A stretch of 64,000 nucleotides of DNA from Azospirillum sp. TSH58 (GCF_003119115.1 NZ_CP022369.1:124001-188000), one strand, 5' to 3'; positions 1-9,117 are shown, counted from the stretch's first letter. The notes: generated from the letters alone by a model not told the origin. Numbers and translations: made by a program.

Positions 1-1661
1 TCTACGAGTATTACGGCACCACCGAGACCGGGGTGAACACCATCGCCGAGCCGGCGGACCTGCTGACCCACCCGGCCAGCGTCGGGCGCGTCTATGACGG
101 CAACCGCATCCTGATCCTCGACCCGGAGCGCAAGCCGGTGCCGGCGGGAATCGTCGGGTCGGTGGCCATCGCCAGCTACATGAACATGGACACTTATCTC
201 GGCGCCCCGGCCAACCGGGTGCAGATCGACGGGGAGCGCTACCTGATCACGTCGGAGGCCGGCTATCTGGACGAGGACGGGCGGCTCTACCTGCTCAACC
301 GTTCGCAGGGGGCGGACAGCGTGAATCTCTACGCGCTGGAGAACGCCATCCGCCACATCCGCGGAGTGGAGGACGTGGCGCTGCTGCGCCGGTCCGGGGC
401 CGGACCGGTGGCGGTGGACTGCGCGGTGGTGCTGAAGGCGTCCGCCGGGGCCGGAGCCGCCGACGAGGTGCGGGCCCGCGCCGCCGAGATCCTGCGGCGC
501 GAGCGGATCGCCCTGGCGCGCTTCGAGCCGCTCGACCAGATTCCCTACAGCCCGTCCGGCAAGGTCCGCGCGGCGGCGCTGGAGGAGGCCATCGGCCGCG
601 CCGGGGAGGAGGCCGCCAAGTCCGGTTTGGGCAAGCCGGCGGCCGGCAAGGCGGCCGTTGCCCCGAAGGCGCGGACCGGCGGCACGGTGGACGGCGTGCT
701 GCTGGGCATCGCGCTGCTGGCGCTGACCGCCATCTCCTGGGGTGGCATGTTCCCGGTGGCCAAGGCGGCCCTGGCGAGCATCGACGGCTTCTACCTGACC
801 CTGCTGCGCTACGGCTTCGCCTCGCTGATCCTGATCGGCATCCTGGTCCGGGTGGAGGGCTGGCGGGCGCTGGCGACGGAGGGCCACGGCGGCAAGCTGT
901 TCTTCTACGGCTCCATGGGCTTCGCCGGCTTCAGCATCCTGGCCTTCGTCGGTCTGGCCCAGTCCAAGGCGGAGCATGGCGCGATCATCATGGCGCTGAT
1001 GCCGCTGATCACCGCGCTGCTGACCTGGGCCATCAAGGGGGTGCGTCCGAACCGGGTGACCTTCCTGTGCATCGCGGCGGCGCTGGCCGGGGTGGCGCTG
1101 GTGGTGACGCGCGGCAGCCTGTCGGCGCTGGACGGCGGCGCCCTGCTGCCCGATCTGCTGATCCTGGGCGGGGCGGCGAGCTGGGTCGTCTACACGCTGG
1201 GCGCGGCCACGGTGCCGGGCTGGTCGCCGCTGCGCTACACGACGGTCAGCGCGGCGCTGGGCACCGTCACCATCGCCGCCGTGACGGCGCTGGCCACCGC
1301 GGCGGGGTTGGTCGCCGTGCCGTCGCTGGAGACGGTGTGGTCGGTGCGGGCGGAGATCGCCTATCTGGTGCTGATCGCGGCGGTTCTGGCGGTGTTCAGC
1401 TGGAACATCGGGATCAAGCTGCTGGGGCCGGTGAACGGGGTGCTGTTCATCAACCTCGTGCCGATCACCGCCTTCGCCATCGGGCTGGCCCAGGGCCGGG
1501 CGTTCGGCGACGTGGAACTGGCCGGCGCCGGGCTGACCATCGGCGCGCTCGTGGTGAACAACCTGAACAGCCGCGGCTTCTTCCGCTTCCGCCGGGCGGA
1601 GCGGGCGGTGGGTGGCGGTGGCGCGCTGACGCCGGTAGCGGTCGGTGCCGGGGGGCGGTAA
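1..1661 (+). CDS. Acyl-AMP ligase C-terminal region fused to EamA/DMT transporter (5' partial)
   Basis: The reading frame is open from the window edge (first full codon at nt 3), so the true start lies upstream. The first visible residues, YEYYGTTETG, match the conserved TE motif of the ANL (AMP-forming acyl-CoA synthetase/NRPS adenylation) superfamily. About 190 residues of its C-terminal lobe follow, ending in SPSGKVR, the A10-type lysine motif. The usual TGD motif reads TSEAGYLD, so the ribose-binding Asp position is altered. An Ala/Lys/Pro-rich linker leads without a stop into about 300 residues with roughly ten hydrophobic helices and two EamA repeats, typical of drug/metabolite exporters. 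Seen: one uninterrupted frame. Inferred: an adenylating or degenerate ligase domain coupled to a small-molecule exporter. The substrate is unknown. Confidence 0.8.
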   Translation, partial: YEYYGTTETGVNTIAEPADLLTHPASVGRVYDGNRILILDPERKPVPAGIVGSVAIASYMNMDTYLGAPANRVQIDGERYLITSEAGYLDEDGRLYLLNRSQGADSVNLYALENAIRHIRGVEDVALLRRSGAGPVAVDCAVVLKASAGAGAADEVRARAAEILRRERIALARFEPLDQIPYSPSGKVRAAALEEAIGRAGEEAAKSGLGKPAAGKAAVAPKARTGGTVDGVLLGIALLALTAISWGGMFPVAKAALASIDGFYLTLLRYGFASLILIGILVRVEGWRALATEGHGGKLFFYGSMGFAGFSILAFVGLAQSKAEHGAIIMALMPLITALLTWAIKGVRPNRVTFLCIAAALAGVALVVTRGSLSALDGGALLPDLLILGGAASWVVYTLGAATVPGWSPLRYTTVSAALGTVTIAAVTALATAAGLVAVPSLETVWSVRAEIAYLVLIAAVLAVFSWNIGIKLLGPVNGVLFINLVPITAFAIGLAQGRAFGDVELAGAGLTIGALVVNNLNSRGFFRFRRAERAVGGGGALTPVAVGAGGR

Positions 1662-1670
1662 GTCCTTGCC

Positions 1671-1790
1671 CCCTCCCTGACCCTCCCCCGCTTCGCGAGG
1701 GAGGGGATAAAACTCCCTCTCCTGCGAAGCGGGGGAGGGAAGGGGCCCGCGGCGAAGCCGTGGGAAGGGTGGGGGCAACCGCTCCACCCG
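1671..1790. repeat. Intergenic palindromic (REP-like) element
   Basis: The gap between the convergent genes ending at 1661 and 1801 holds a 16-bp perfect inverted repeat: 1681-1696 pairs with 1724-1739 (core CCCTCCCCCGCTTCGC). A smaller GGGAG/CTCCC hairpin lies inside it. The same arm core recurs at about 30050-30065, so this is a dispersed repeat family rather than a unique terminator. It could still end transcription from both sides. Confidence 0.7.
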
Positions 1791-1800
1791 CCCGAACCAC

Positions 1801-2748
1801 TCACCCCGCCAGAAGACAGGCCACCCGATGCCCCTCCCCCACCCCGCGCAACGCCGGCACCGCGCGCCCGCAGTCCGGCACCGCCATGGGGCAGCGCGGG
1901 TGGAAGGGGCAGCCCTCGGGGCGCTGCGCCAGGGACGGCGCCTCGCCGCGCGCCGGCACGGCTCCCTCCGGCAGGGCGCTTCGGGAATCGGCCAGAAGGG
2001 CCTGGGTGTAGGGGTGGCGCGGGCGGTCGAACAGGGCGTCCACCGGCCCCTCCTCGACCACGCGGCCGAGATACATGACCACCACCCGGTCGCAGATGTG
2101 GCCGACCACCGACAGGTCGTGGCTGATGAACAGGATCGCCAGACCGCCCTGGTCGCGCAGGTCGAGGAACAGGTTGAGGATGCCCGCGCGCACCGACACG
2201 TCGAGCGCGGTCACCGGCTCGTCGCAGACCAGCAGGTCGGGCCGCACGGCCAGCGCGCGGGCGATGCCGATGCGCTGGCGCTGCCCGCCGCTGAAGCGGT
2301 GGGGGTGGTTGCGGCGCAGCGCCGGGTCGAGACCGACGCGCAGCAGCTGCGCCGCCACATGGTCGGCCAGCGCAGCGCGCGGCACCAGCCGGTGGAAGCG
2401 CACCGCCTCCCCGACGATCTCCTCGACGGTGAAGCGCGGGTTCAGGCTGGCGTGGGGGTTCTGGAAGACCATCTGGACGCGCAGCCGGGCGGCCCGCGCC
2501 TCGGCGGCGGGCCGTTCGGCGAGATCCTGCCCATCGATCAGCACGCGGCCGGCACTGGGCGGCAGGAGCCCGGCGGCGATCCGCGCCACGGTCGATTTCC
2601 CGCAGCCCGATTCCCCGACCAGCCCGACGAGTTCCCCCCGCCGCACCGCCAGATCCACCCCGTCCACGGCGCGCAGGACGGCGCCCCGCCGCCCCGGAAT
2701 GGGAAACAGCCGCGAGACGCCGCGCAGCTCGGCCAGGGGCGGGCTCAT
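1801..2748 (-). CDS. Oligopeptide/dipeptide ABC transporter ATP-binding protein (DppF/OppF type)
   Basis: This 315-aa protein is the second ATPase of an oligopeptide-family importer; it binds and hydrolyses ATP on the cytoplasmic face of the permease pair. Walker A is GESGCGKST (residues 45-53), the ABC signature is FSGGQRQR and Walker B ends in CDEP. The C-terminus has the oligopeptide-ATPase extension beginning HPYTQALL, with the cysteine cluster CPFHPRC. I start it at MSPPLAEL because this start overlaps the upstream ATPase stop as ATGA. The frame is open further upstream, but that part is out-of-frame shadow of the neighbour. It is the last gene of the 8763-1801 operon. Confidence 0.93.
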   Translation of the reverse strand: MSPPLAELRGVSRLFPIPGRRGAVLRAVDGVDLAVRRGELVGLVGESGCGKSTVARIAAGLLPPSAGRVLIDGQDLAERPAAEARAARLRVQMVFQNPHASLNPRFTVEEIVGEAVRFHRLVPRAALADHVAAQLLRVGLDPALRRNHPHRFSGGQRQRIGIARALAVRPDLLVCDEPVTALDVSVRAGILNLFLDLRDQGGLAILFISHDLSVVGHICDRVVVMYLGRVVEEGPVDALFDRPRHPYTQALLADSRSALPEGAVPARGEAPSLAQRPEGCPFHPRCPMAVPDCGRAVPALRGVGEGHRVACLLAG

Positions 2749-3755
2749 CGCGGCCCCTCCGGACCGGGATTCAGGCAACGCACGCCGCCCCGCCCGTCCA
2801 CCCGCCCCCGCCAGGGCGGGTCGGCGGCGCAGGCCGGCACGGCGGCAGCGCAGCGCGGGCGGAAGGCGCAGCCCGCCGGGCGGCCGGACAGCGTCGGCGG
2901 CAGGCCGGGAATCGGCGTCAGCCGGCTGCCCCGCGGCCCCCGCGGCAGGCTGGCAAGCAGCCCGGCGGTGTAGGGGTGGGCCGGGCGGAACAGCAGCTCT
3001 CCCGCCGGAGCCTGCTCGACGATGCGGCCCGCGTACATCACGGCGATCTCGTCGGAAAGCTGTTCGGCCACCGACAGGTCGTGGGTGATCCACAGCACCG
3101 CCGTCCGCCCGCCCCCACCGGACGCTCCCCCGGCCAGCCCGCGGATCTCCCGCAGGATCTGCGCCTGGATAGTGGCGTCGAGCGCGGTGGTCGGCTCGTC
3201 GGCGATGATCAGGTCCGGCTCGTGCAGCAGCGCGATGGCGATCGCCACCCGCTGGCGCAGGCCGCCGGACAGCTCGTGCGGGTGGGCGTCCAGCCGCTCC
3301 TCCGGCCCCGGCACGCCGACCCGGCCCAGCGCGTCGCGCGCCCGCCGCCGCGCCTCGGCCCGGCCGACGCGGGCGTGGGCCAGCACGGTCTCGACGATCT
3401 GGGCGCCGATGGTCAGCACGGGATTCAGCGTCATCATCGGGTCCTGGAAGATCATGGCGATGCGGTTGCCGCGCAGGCGGCGCAGTTCCCGCTCCGGCAG
3501 GCCGGCCAGCTCCCGACCGGCGAAGCGGATCGAGCCGCCGGCCACCCGCGCCGGCGGGTCGAGCAGCCCCATGATGGAGAAGGCGGTGGCCGACTTGCCC
3601 GACCCGGACTCGCCGACCAGACCCAGGATGCGCCCGCGGCCGAGGGAGAAGCTCACCCCGTCCAGAACGTTCAGGGGCACGTTCAGCGCGCCCCGGCGCG
3701 CGGGAAGCTCGGTGCGCAGGCCGCGCACCTCCAGCAACGGGAGGGTGGCGGTCAT
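2745..3755 (-). CDS. Oligopeptide/dipeptide ABC transporter ATP-binding protein (DppD/OppD type)
   Basis: This 336-aa ATPase is the first of the pair in the operon. Walker A is GESGSGKS (residues 49-56), the signature is LSGGLRQRVAIA and Walker B is LIIADEP followed by TTALD. The HPYTAGLL extension carries CAFRPRC near the C-terminus, as in peptide and nickel importers. It starts at MTATLPLL, overlapping the upstream permease stop by 4 nt (ATGA), and its own stop overlaps the next start the same way, which indicates translational coupling. Substrate specificity comes from the binding protein at 7156-8763, not from this subunit. Confidence 0.93.
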   Translation of the reverse strand: MTATLPLLEVRGLRTELPARRGALNVPLNVLDGVSFSLGRGRILGLVGESGSGKSATAFSIMGLLDPPARVAGGSIRFAGRELAGLPERELRRLRGNRIAMIFQDPMMTLNPVLTIGAQIVETVLAHARVGRAEARRRARDALGRVGVPGPEERLDAHPHELSGGLRQRVAIAIALLHEPDLIIADEPTTALDATIQAQILREIRGLAGGASGGGGRTAVLWITHDLSVAEQLSDEIAVMYAGRIVEQAPAGELLFRPAHPYTAGLLASLPRGPRGSRLTPIPGLPPTLSGRPAGCAFRPRCAAAVPACAADPPWRGRVDGRGGVRCLNPGPEGPR

Positions 3756-4702
3756 TGGCCGAGCCTCGGGTTCAGGGCGTCGCGGAAGCGGTCGCCGGCC
3801 AGGTTGATCGCGGCCATCAGCAGCAGCAGGGCCACGCCGGGGTAAAGGCTGATCCAGGTCTCCCCGGACAGCACATACTGCCGCCCGTTGGCGATCAACA
3901 GGCCGAGCGACGGCTCGGTCACCGGCACGCCGAGGCCGAGGAAGCTCAGCGTCGCCTCCAGCGCGATGGCGCGGGCGATCTGGGTCGTGGCGATCACCAC
4001 CAGCGACGGCAGGCAGTTCGGCAGGACGTGGCGCAGCAGAATCCACCAGGAGGGCAGGACGAGTCCGCGCGCCGCCTCCACATACTCCGCCTTCAGCTCC
4101 ACCAGCGCCGCCGAGCGGGCGGCACGGGCGTAATAGGCCCATTCGACCAGCACCAGCGCCAGCAGCACGTTGCCGGTGCCGCGGCCGAGGAAGGCGATCA
4201 CCATCAGCGCGATCAGGATGGAGGGACAGGACAGTTGCAGATCGGCCAGCCGCATCAGCGCCGCGTCGCCGCGCCCGCCCCCCTGGGCTCGGGAATGGGC
4301 GGCGGCCAGCCCGACCAGCGTGCCGAGCGCGCCGGCGACCACCGCCGAGCCGATGCCGACCAGCAGGCTCAGCCGCAGCCCGAACAGGATGGCCGACAGC
4401 ATGTCGCGCCCCTGGTCGTCGGTGCCCAGCCAGTAGGTGCCGACCAGCGCCCCCTCCGCCCCTGGCGGCAGCCGCCCGTCGAGCAGGTCAAGCTGGGTCA
4501 GGTCGAAGGGGTTCTGCGGCGCGATCCAGGGGGCCAGAACGGCGGCGGCCACCAGCAGAAGGACGACGGCGAGGCTGCCCAGCGCCACCCGCGAGGCGGC
4601 GAAGTCCCGCCACAGGACGCCCATTGGTGATAAGGGCGGCGACGGGGACGGTTCGGCGACGGAATGGGCGGGCGGTGGACCGTCTTCGGCAAGGCTGCTC
4701 AT
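3752..4702 (-). CDS. Oligopeptide/dipeptide ABC transporter permease (DppC type)
   Basis: This 316-aa inner-membrane permease belongs to the DppC/OppC family. It has a cytoplasmic N-terminus, a first helix near residues 38-60, the family periplasmic stretch LGTDDQGRDML, and a BPD-type core. The EAA-loop motif EAARGLVLPSWWILLRHVLPN contacts the ATPase and sits before the last helices. The C-terminus DRFRDALNPRL is typical of the family. It overlaps both neighbours by ATGA. The proline/serine-rich N-terminal 27 residues are slightly longer than usual. With the DppB-type partner it should form the heterodimeric channel. Confidence 0.93.
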   Translation of the reverse strand: MSSLAEDGPPPAHSVAEPSPSPPLSPMGVLWRDFAASRVALGSLAVVLLLVAAAVLAPWIAPQNPFDLTQLDLLDGRLPPGAEGALVGTYWLGTDDQGRDMLSAILFGLRLSLLVGIGSAVVAGALGTLVGLAAAHSRAQGGGRGDAALMRLADLQLSCPSILIALMVIAFLGRGTGNVLLALVLVEWAYYARAARSAALVELKAEYVEAARGLVLPSWWILLRHVLPNCLPSLVVIATTQIARAIALEATLSFLGLGVPVTEPSLGLLIANGRQYVLSGETWISLYPGVALLLLMAAINLAGDRFRDALNPRLGQ

Positions 4703-5706
4703 GCTCCGCTCCCCGCCCCGGCGGTGCCGACGCGCGGGTCGAGCAGCCGGTAGAGGATGTCGGCGAGCAGGTTCACCGCGACGAACAGCAGGACCACCGC
4801 GACCAGATAGGCGACGATCACCGGCCGGTCGAGCACATGGATGCTCTCCACCATCAGCCGCCCCATGCCGGGCCAGGCGAAGATGCTCTCCGTCACCATG
4901 GAGAAGGCGACGGTGGAGCAGAACTCCAGCCCGATCACCGTGACGATGGGAATCAGGATGGCGCGCAGGATGTGCACGCCGATCACCCGCGACGGGGCCA
5001 GCCCCCGCGCGCGGGCGAAGCGGACGTAATCGAGATGCACCACCTCCCGCACCCCGGCGCGGGTCAGCCGCAGGATCAGCGCCAGCTTGAACAGGGCGAG
5101 GTTGGCGGCGGGCAGGATCAGATGGGCCAGACCGTCGGCGGTCAGGAAGGACCAGCCCACCCCCAGCACCGCCACCGTCTCCCCCCGCCCCGAGCTGGGC
5201 AGCCAGCCGAGCCGCACCGAGAAGCCGATCACCAGCATCAGCCCGACCCAGAAGCCGGGCAGGCTCAGCCCGACCACGCTGCCCGCCATGATGAGACGCG
5301 CCGCCGCCGCGCGCGGACGCAGCCCGGCGTAGAGGCCGAGGCCGATCCCCAGCCCGGCGGCCAGGACCAGGGCGGCCAGCGACAGCTCCAGCGTCGCCGG
5401 TAGCCGCTCGACGACCAGCGCCAGGGCCGGCTGGTTGTAGATGAAGCTGCGCCCCAGATCACCCTGGAGCGCACGCGCCACGAACAGCAGATACTGCCGC
5501 CACAGCGGCTGGTCCAGGCCGAAGGACGCGGCGATGCGCGCCCGCTCCGCCGCGTCGGCCTCGGGCGGAACCAGGATGTCCACCGGGTTGCCCGCGACAT
5601 GAAGGCCGACGAAGACGATCACCGTCATCGCCAGCACCACCAGGGCGGCCTGCGCCGACCGCCGCACCAGCCAACCGGCCATCGAACCCGTCATCGAACC
5701 CGTCAT
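4699..5706 (-). CDS. Oligopeptide/dipeptide ABC transporter permease (DppB type)
   Basis: This 335-aa permease has the DppB/OppB layout: N-terminal helix, a periplasmic region with FGLDQPLWRQYL and GDLGRSF, an EAA-type loop (RARGLAPSRVIGVHILRAIL) and a C-terminal DPRVG. The N-terminus is unusual, MTGSMTGSMAGW, because a 12-bp unit is tandemly repeated and gives three in-frame ATG codons (5706, 5694, 5682). Any of them could start translation, and the last, next to the first helix, is quite possible. The upstream amidase stop is only 7 nt away. Confidence 0.92.
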   Translation of the reverse strand: MTGSMTGSMAGWLVRRSAQAALVVLAMTVIVFVGLHVAGNPVDILVPPEADAAERARIAASFGLDQPLWRQYLLFVARALQGDLGRSFIYNQPALALVVERLPATLELSLAALVLAAGLGIGLGLYAGLRPRAAAARLIMAGSVVGLSLPGFWVGLMLVIGFSVRLGWLPSSGRGETVAVLGVGWSFLTADGLAHLILPAANLALFKLALILRLTRAGVREVVHLDYVRFARARGLAPSRVIGVHILRAILIPIVTVIGLEFCSTVAFSMVTESIFAWPGMGRLMVESIHVLDRPVIVAYLVAVVLLFVAVNLLADILYRLLDPRVGTAGAGSGA

Positions 5707-5713
5707 CGGGCGC

Positions 5714-7144
5714 CTACGCCGGAAGCGACGGGTACAGGCCGGCCCAGGGCCGGGCGCGCTCGATCTGCGCGGCGAGCTGGAGCACCCGCCCGTCCTCGCC
5801 CAGCGGGGCGGCGATCTGCACGCCGACCGGCAGCCCGTCCGCGAGCGCGAAGGGCACGCTGGCCGCCGGGATGCCGGCGCTGTTGTAGACGGAGGTGAAG
5901 GCGCTGTAGCGGCGCAGCGTCTCGTAATAGCCGTCGAGATCCGTGCTCTGCATGTCCACCGTTCCGATGGGCAGCGGCGGGGCGGCGAAGGTCGGGGTCA
6001 GCAGCACGTCGTAACCCTGGAAGAAGCGGCCGAACAGGCGCGACAGGCCGTGGATCGTCCAGATGGACCGGGCGAGGTCGGCGCCGGTGTAGTTCGCGGA
6101 CTCCCCGGCCCACAGGCGGGTGATCGGCTCCAGCTCGTCCGGCTCGATGGGCCGGCCCAGCGCCTCTTCGCGGGCGCGCAGGACGTTGGCGATGTTGGAG
6201 GCGACGATGATGCGCGTCGTCCGCTTCAGCGCGGCGCCGTCCACGCCGGGGCTGGCCTCCTCCACCCGGTGGCCGAGCGATTCGAGAAGCGCCGCCGCGT
6301 CGGTCACCGCCTTGGCGGCGGCGGGATCGACGGCGCGCCCCTCATGGTCCACGGTCTGGAAGGCGACGCGCAGCGGCGCTGGATCGCGCTCCACGAGGTC
6401 GAGGTAGCGCCCGTCGAAGCGCGGCGCGGCGTAGGGATCGCCCGGCTCCGGCCCGTGGGTGGCGTCGAGCAGGGCGGCGCTGTCGCGCACCGACCGGGTG
6501 ATGGCGTGGTGCACCGACAGGCCGTTCCAGCCCTCCCCCAGGTCGGGGCCGAAGGGGTTGCGCCCGCGCGTCGGCTTCAGCCCGAAGGTGCCGGTGTTGG
6601 AGGAGGGGATGCGGATGGAGCCACCCCCGTCGGTGGCGTGGGCCGCCGGGACGATGCCCGCCGCCACCGCCGCCGCCGCCCCGCCGGAGGAGCCGCCGAC
6701 GCTGCGCTCCACATTCCACGGGTTGCGGGTGGGGCCGAACAGGGCGGGTGCGGTCTCGCAGGCCAGCCCGAGTTCCGCGGTGTTGGTGAAGCCGAACAGC
6801 ACCAGCCCGGCGGCTCGGTAGCGCGCCGTGATGGTGGAATCCTTGACCGCCCGGTGGTCGCGCCACAGGCGGCTGCCGTTGCTGGTGCGCCGGCCGAGCA
6901 CCTGGATGTTCAGATCCTTCAGCAGGAAGGGCACGCCGGCCAGCGGCTCCTCCCCCGTCAGGCCGCGGGCCTGGGCGAAGGCCTCCTCGGCGAACCGGTC
7001 GACCACGGCGTTGATCAGCGGGTTGACCGCCTCCAGCCGGGCCAGGGCGGATTCCAGAAGCTCGACCGGGGACACCTCGCGGCGCCGGACGAGGGCGGCG
7101 AGGCCCACCGCGTCGTGGGCCTGATAGTCGGAAAACAGGGACAT
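5714..7144 (-). CDS. Amidase signature family hydrolase
   Basis: This 476-aa cytoplasmic enzyme carries the amidase-signature triad: Lys76 in FLLKDLN, the serine pair at 152-153 in GGSSGGAAAA, and the nucleophile Ser176 in DGGGSIRIP. Family members hydrolyse linear or cyclic amides, carbamates and similar bonds. It starts at MSLFSDYQ, 7 nt after GAGGAA, and follows the binding-protein gene by 11 nt. Placement between the binding protein and permeases of a peptide-type importer suggests it cleaves the imported compound, perhaps an amide, dipeptide or opine-like molecule. The exact substrate cannot be read from sequence. The open frame continues upstream of this start, but that part is a shadow of the neighbouring gene. 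Confidence 0.9.
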   Translation of the reverse strand: MSLFSDYQAHDAVGLAALVRRREVSPVELLESALARLEAVNPLINAVVDRFAEEAFAQARGLTGEEPLAGVPFLLKDLNIQVLGRRTSNGSRLWRDHRAVKDSTITARYRAAGLVLFGFTNTAELGLACETAPALFGPTRNPWNVERSVGGSSGGAAAAVAAGIVPAAHATDGGGSIRIPSSNTGTFGLKPTRGRNPFGPDLGEGWNGLSVHHAITRSVRDSAALLDATHGPEPGDPYAAPRFDGRYLDLVERDPAPLRVAFQTVDHEGRAVDPAAAKAVTDAAALLESLGHRVEEASPGVDGAALKRTTRIIVASNIANVLRAREEALGRPIEPDELEPITRLWAGESANYTGADLARSIWTIHGLSRLFGRFFQGYDVLLTPTFAAPPLPIGTVDMQSTDLDGYYETLRRYSAFTSVYNSAGIPAASVPFALADGLPVGVQIAAPLGEDGRVLQLAAQIERARPWAGLYPSLPA

Positions 7145-7155
7145 GGCGGGATTCC

Positions 7156-8763
7156 TCAGACCGGCTCGGCGAAGACGGCGTTGGTGTGGCCGAAGGCGTT
7201 GCCGGGAACGAAGCGCACGTAGCCCTTGCGCCCCGCCCAGTTGAAGCGCGGGTAGAAGACCGGGATGACGCCCACGTCCTCCTCCAGCGCGGCCAGCGCG
7301 TCGCGGATGCGGGCGACCCGCCGTTCGGCGTCGAAGTCGCCGAGTGCCGCCAGCAGCGGGGCGTCCAGCTTGGGGTTCGAATAGCGCTGGCGGTTGAAGG
7401 GACCGGCCCCGGTGTCCTGGTTCTTGGTCAGCACCACCTGCCGCAGCAGCTCCGCGCTGTTGGTGGTGGCGTAGGTGGTCAGGAACAGGGCGAACTCCCG
7501 GTTGGTGGCGCGGGAGAAGAAGGTGGCGATGGGCAGCGTCTCCACCTTGGTCTCCACCCCGATGCGCGAGAAGCCCTGGGCGATGGCCTGGAGCACCGCG
7601 ACGTCGCCGGTGAAGAAGCCGCTCGGCCCGTGGATGGTCAGCCCGAAGCCGTCGGGATAGCCGGCCTCCGCCAGCAGCCGCTTGGCGCGGGCGACATCCA
7701 CGGCGATGGGCGCGCGGTTGGGCAGCCGGTCCGGGGCGGGCGGCGGGGCGAACTGGTCGGCGGGCGTGCCCTGGCCGAGCAGCAGCCGTTCCACGATGCC
7801 CTTGCGGTCGATGGCCAGCGACAGCGCCTGGCGCACCCGCACGTCCTTCAACGGGTTGCGGTCCAGCGGCCGGCCGGCGCGGTCGGTGACGAAGGGCGCC
7901 TGATCGCGGCTGGTGTCGGGGAACAGATAGGCGCTGGTCGCGCTGGCGACGCTGAAGATCTCCACCTTCCTGTCGGCGGTCAGATGGGCCACGTCCTGCA
8001 CCGGCACGCCGTCGATCAGGTCGAGGTCGCCCGACAGCAGCCCGGCGACGCGCGCCCCGGCATCGGGGATGAAGCGGGTGCGGATGTGGCTCCAGCCCGG
8101 CGTCCGGCCCCAATAGGCGGGGTTGGGCTCCAGCTCGATCTGCTGGCCGACGGTGAAGCCGGCGTAGCGGAAGGCGCCGGTGCCGACGGCCAGCTTGCCG
8201 GAGGTGAAATCCGCCGTCTCGGCGCCGGCGTGGAGCTTGCGCGACAGGATGTAGAGGTTCGTGAAGTCGCGGTCGAGGAAGGGGTTCGGCGTCTTGCTGC
8301 GGATGCGGAAGGTGCGGTCGTCGACGACCTCCACCGCCGCGACGTTGCGCACGTAGGGCACGAAGGAGCCGGGGCTGTTCGGGACGTTGGGCACCCGCTC
8401 GATGGTGAAGGCGATGTCGTCCGGCGTCAGCGGCGTGCCGTCGTGGAAGCGGATTCCCGGACGCAGCTTGAATTCCCAGGTGGTCTCGTCCAGCGCCCGC
8501 CAGGATTCGGCCAGCAGGGGGCGCAGCGTTCCCGTCGCGTCCTCGGTCACCAGCGGGTCGAAGATCTGCCGCAGGGTCTGGTTGTTGGTCGGCGACTGGT
8601 AGAAATGGGGGTCCAGCGAGTTCGGGGCCGAGATCGCCCCGATGGAGAGCGGGCGGGCGCCGGAGGAGGCCGCGGGGTTGCTCTGGGCGAAGGCGGCGGT
8701 GCGGGTGAAGGCGGCGGCGGGCACCAGCCCGGCCATCGCACCCAGGAAGGTACGGCGATCCAT
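7156..8763 (-). CDS. Peptide-type ABC transporter substrate-binding protein (SBP family 5)
   Basis: This 535-aa periplasmic protein belongs to the DppA/OppA/NikA binding-protein family. Typical blocks are LAESWRALDETTWEFKLRPG, RFHDGTPLTPDDIAF and VRQALSLAIDRKGIVERLL. The N-terminus MDRRTFLGAMAG with a following hydrophobic stretch and AFAQ looks like a twin-arginine signal peptide. I chose the ATG at 8763, since GGAGAG lies just upstream and the signal peptide then begins correctly. It is the first gene of the six-gene operon and defines substrate choice for the transporter below it. An AT-rich region with probable promoter lies upstream. Confidence 0.92.
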   Translation of the reverse strand: MDRRTFLGAMAGLVPAAAFTRTAAFAQSNPAASSGARPLSIGAISAPNSLDPHFYQSPTNNQTLRQIFDPLVTEDATGTLRPLLAESWRALDETTWEFKLRPGIRFHDGTPLTPDDIAFTIERVPNVPNSPGSFVPYVRNVAAVEVVDDRTFRIRSKTPNPFLDRDFTNLYILSRKLHAGAETADFTSGKLAVGTGAFRYAGFTVGQQIELEPNPAYWGRTPGWSHIRTRFIPDAGARVAGLLSGDLDLIDGVPVQDVAHLTADRKVEIFSVASATSAYLFPDTSRDQAPFVTDRAGRPLDRNPLKDVRVRQALSLAIDRKGIVERLLLGQGTPADQFAPPPAPDRLPNRAPIAVDVARAKRLLAEAGYPDGFGLTIHGPSGFFTGDVAVLQAIAQGFSRIGVETKVETLPIATFFSRATNREFALFLTTYATTNSAELLRQVVLTKNQDTGAGPFNRQRYSNPKLDAPLLAALGDFDAERRVARIRDALAALEEDVGVIPVFYPRFNWAGRKGYVRFVPGNAFGHTNAVFAEPV

Positions 8764-8993
8764 GAGTCTCTCCACGGCAGGGGTGACGGGACCGCCGGCG
8801 GCGTCCAATCACCAAATTATTTCGCTAAATCATTTTTATTCATCCTATTTGCTTGTTGAGTTCGCGCAATCGTCCAAAATTGAACAGCGTTTGTGCTCGG
8901 ATGAACATGCGCATGCAGGCATCTGGGCAGAAACGCGCAGCGCCGGACAGGGCGGATAAGGCCCCGTTCCGGCGCGCGACCACCTCATTATTC

Positions 8994-9078
8994 GTCACCC
9001 CCCGCGAAAGCGGGGGTCCAGGAAACTCCGCAGATAAGCACTTGAACGTGCTGGATTCCCGCCTTCGCGAGGGTGACG
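8994..9078. repeat. Paired-hairpin REP-type palindromic element
   Basis: The element is bounded by CGTCACC at 8994 and its complement GGGTGACG at 9071-9078. Each end forms a hairpin; the left one is CCCCCGC-GAAA-GCGGGGG (8999-9016). The inner right part reads TGGATTCCCGCCTTCGCGAG. The architecture is like the widespread proteobacterial 'TTCCCGCxxxxGCGGGAA' intergenic elements. I infer a non-autonomous REP-like repeat. Confidence 0.65.
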
Positions 9079-9117
9079 GGTTGAGTGACGTTTTTCCGTT
9101 TCGGCTGGCGCCGGTGC

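Noticed and set aside
5714..8815. Single 1033-aa minus-strand frame
   Set aside because: Only the C-terminal 476 residues (amidase) have coding motifs; the rest is an out-of-frame reading of the binding-protein gene, rich in Arg/Pro/Gly.
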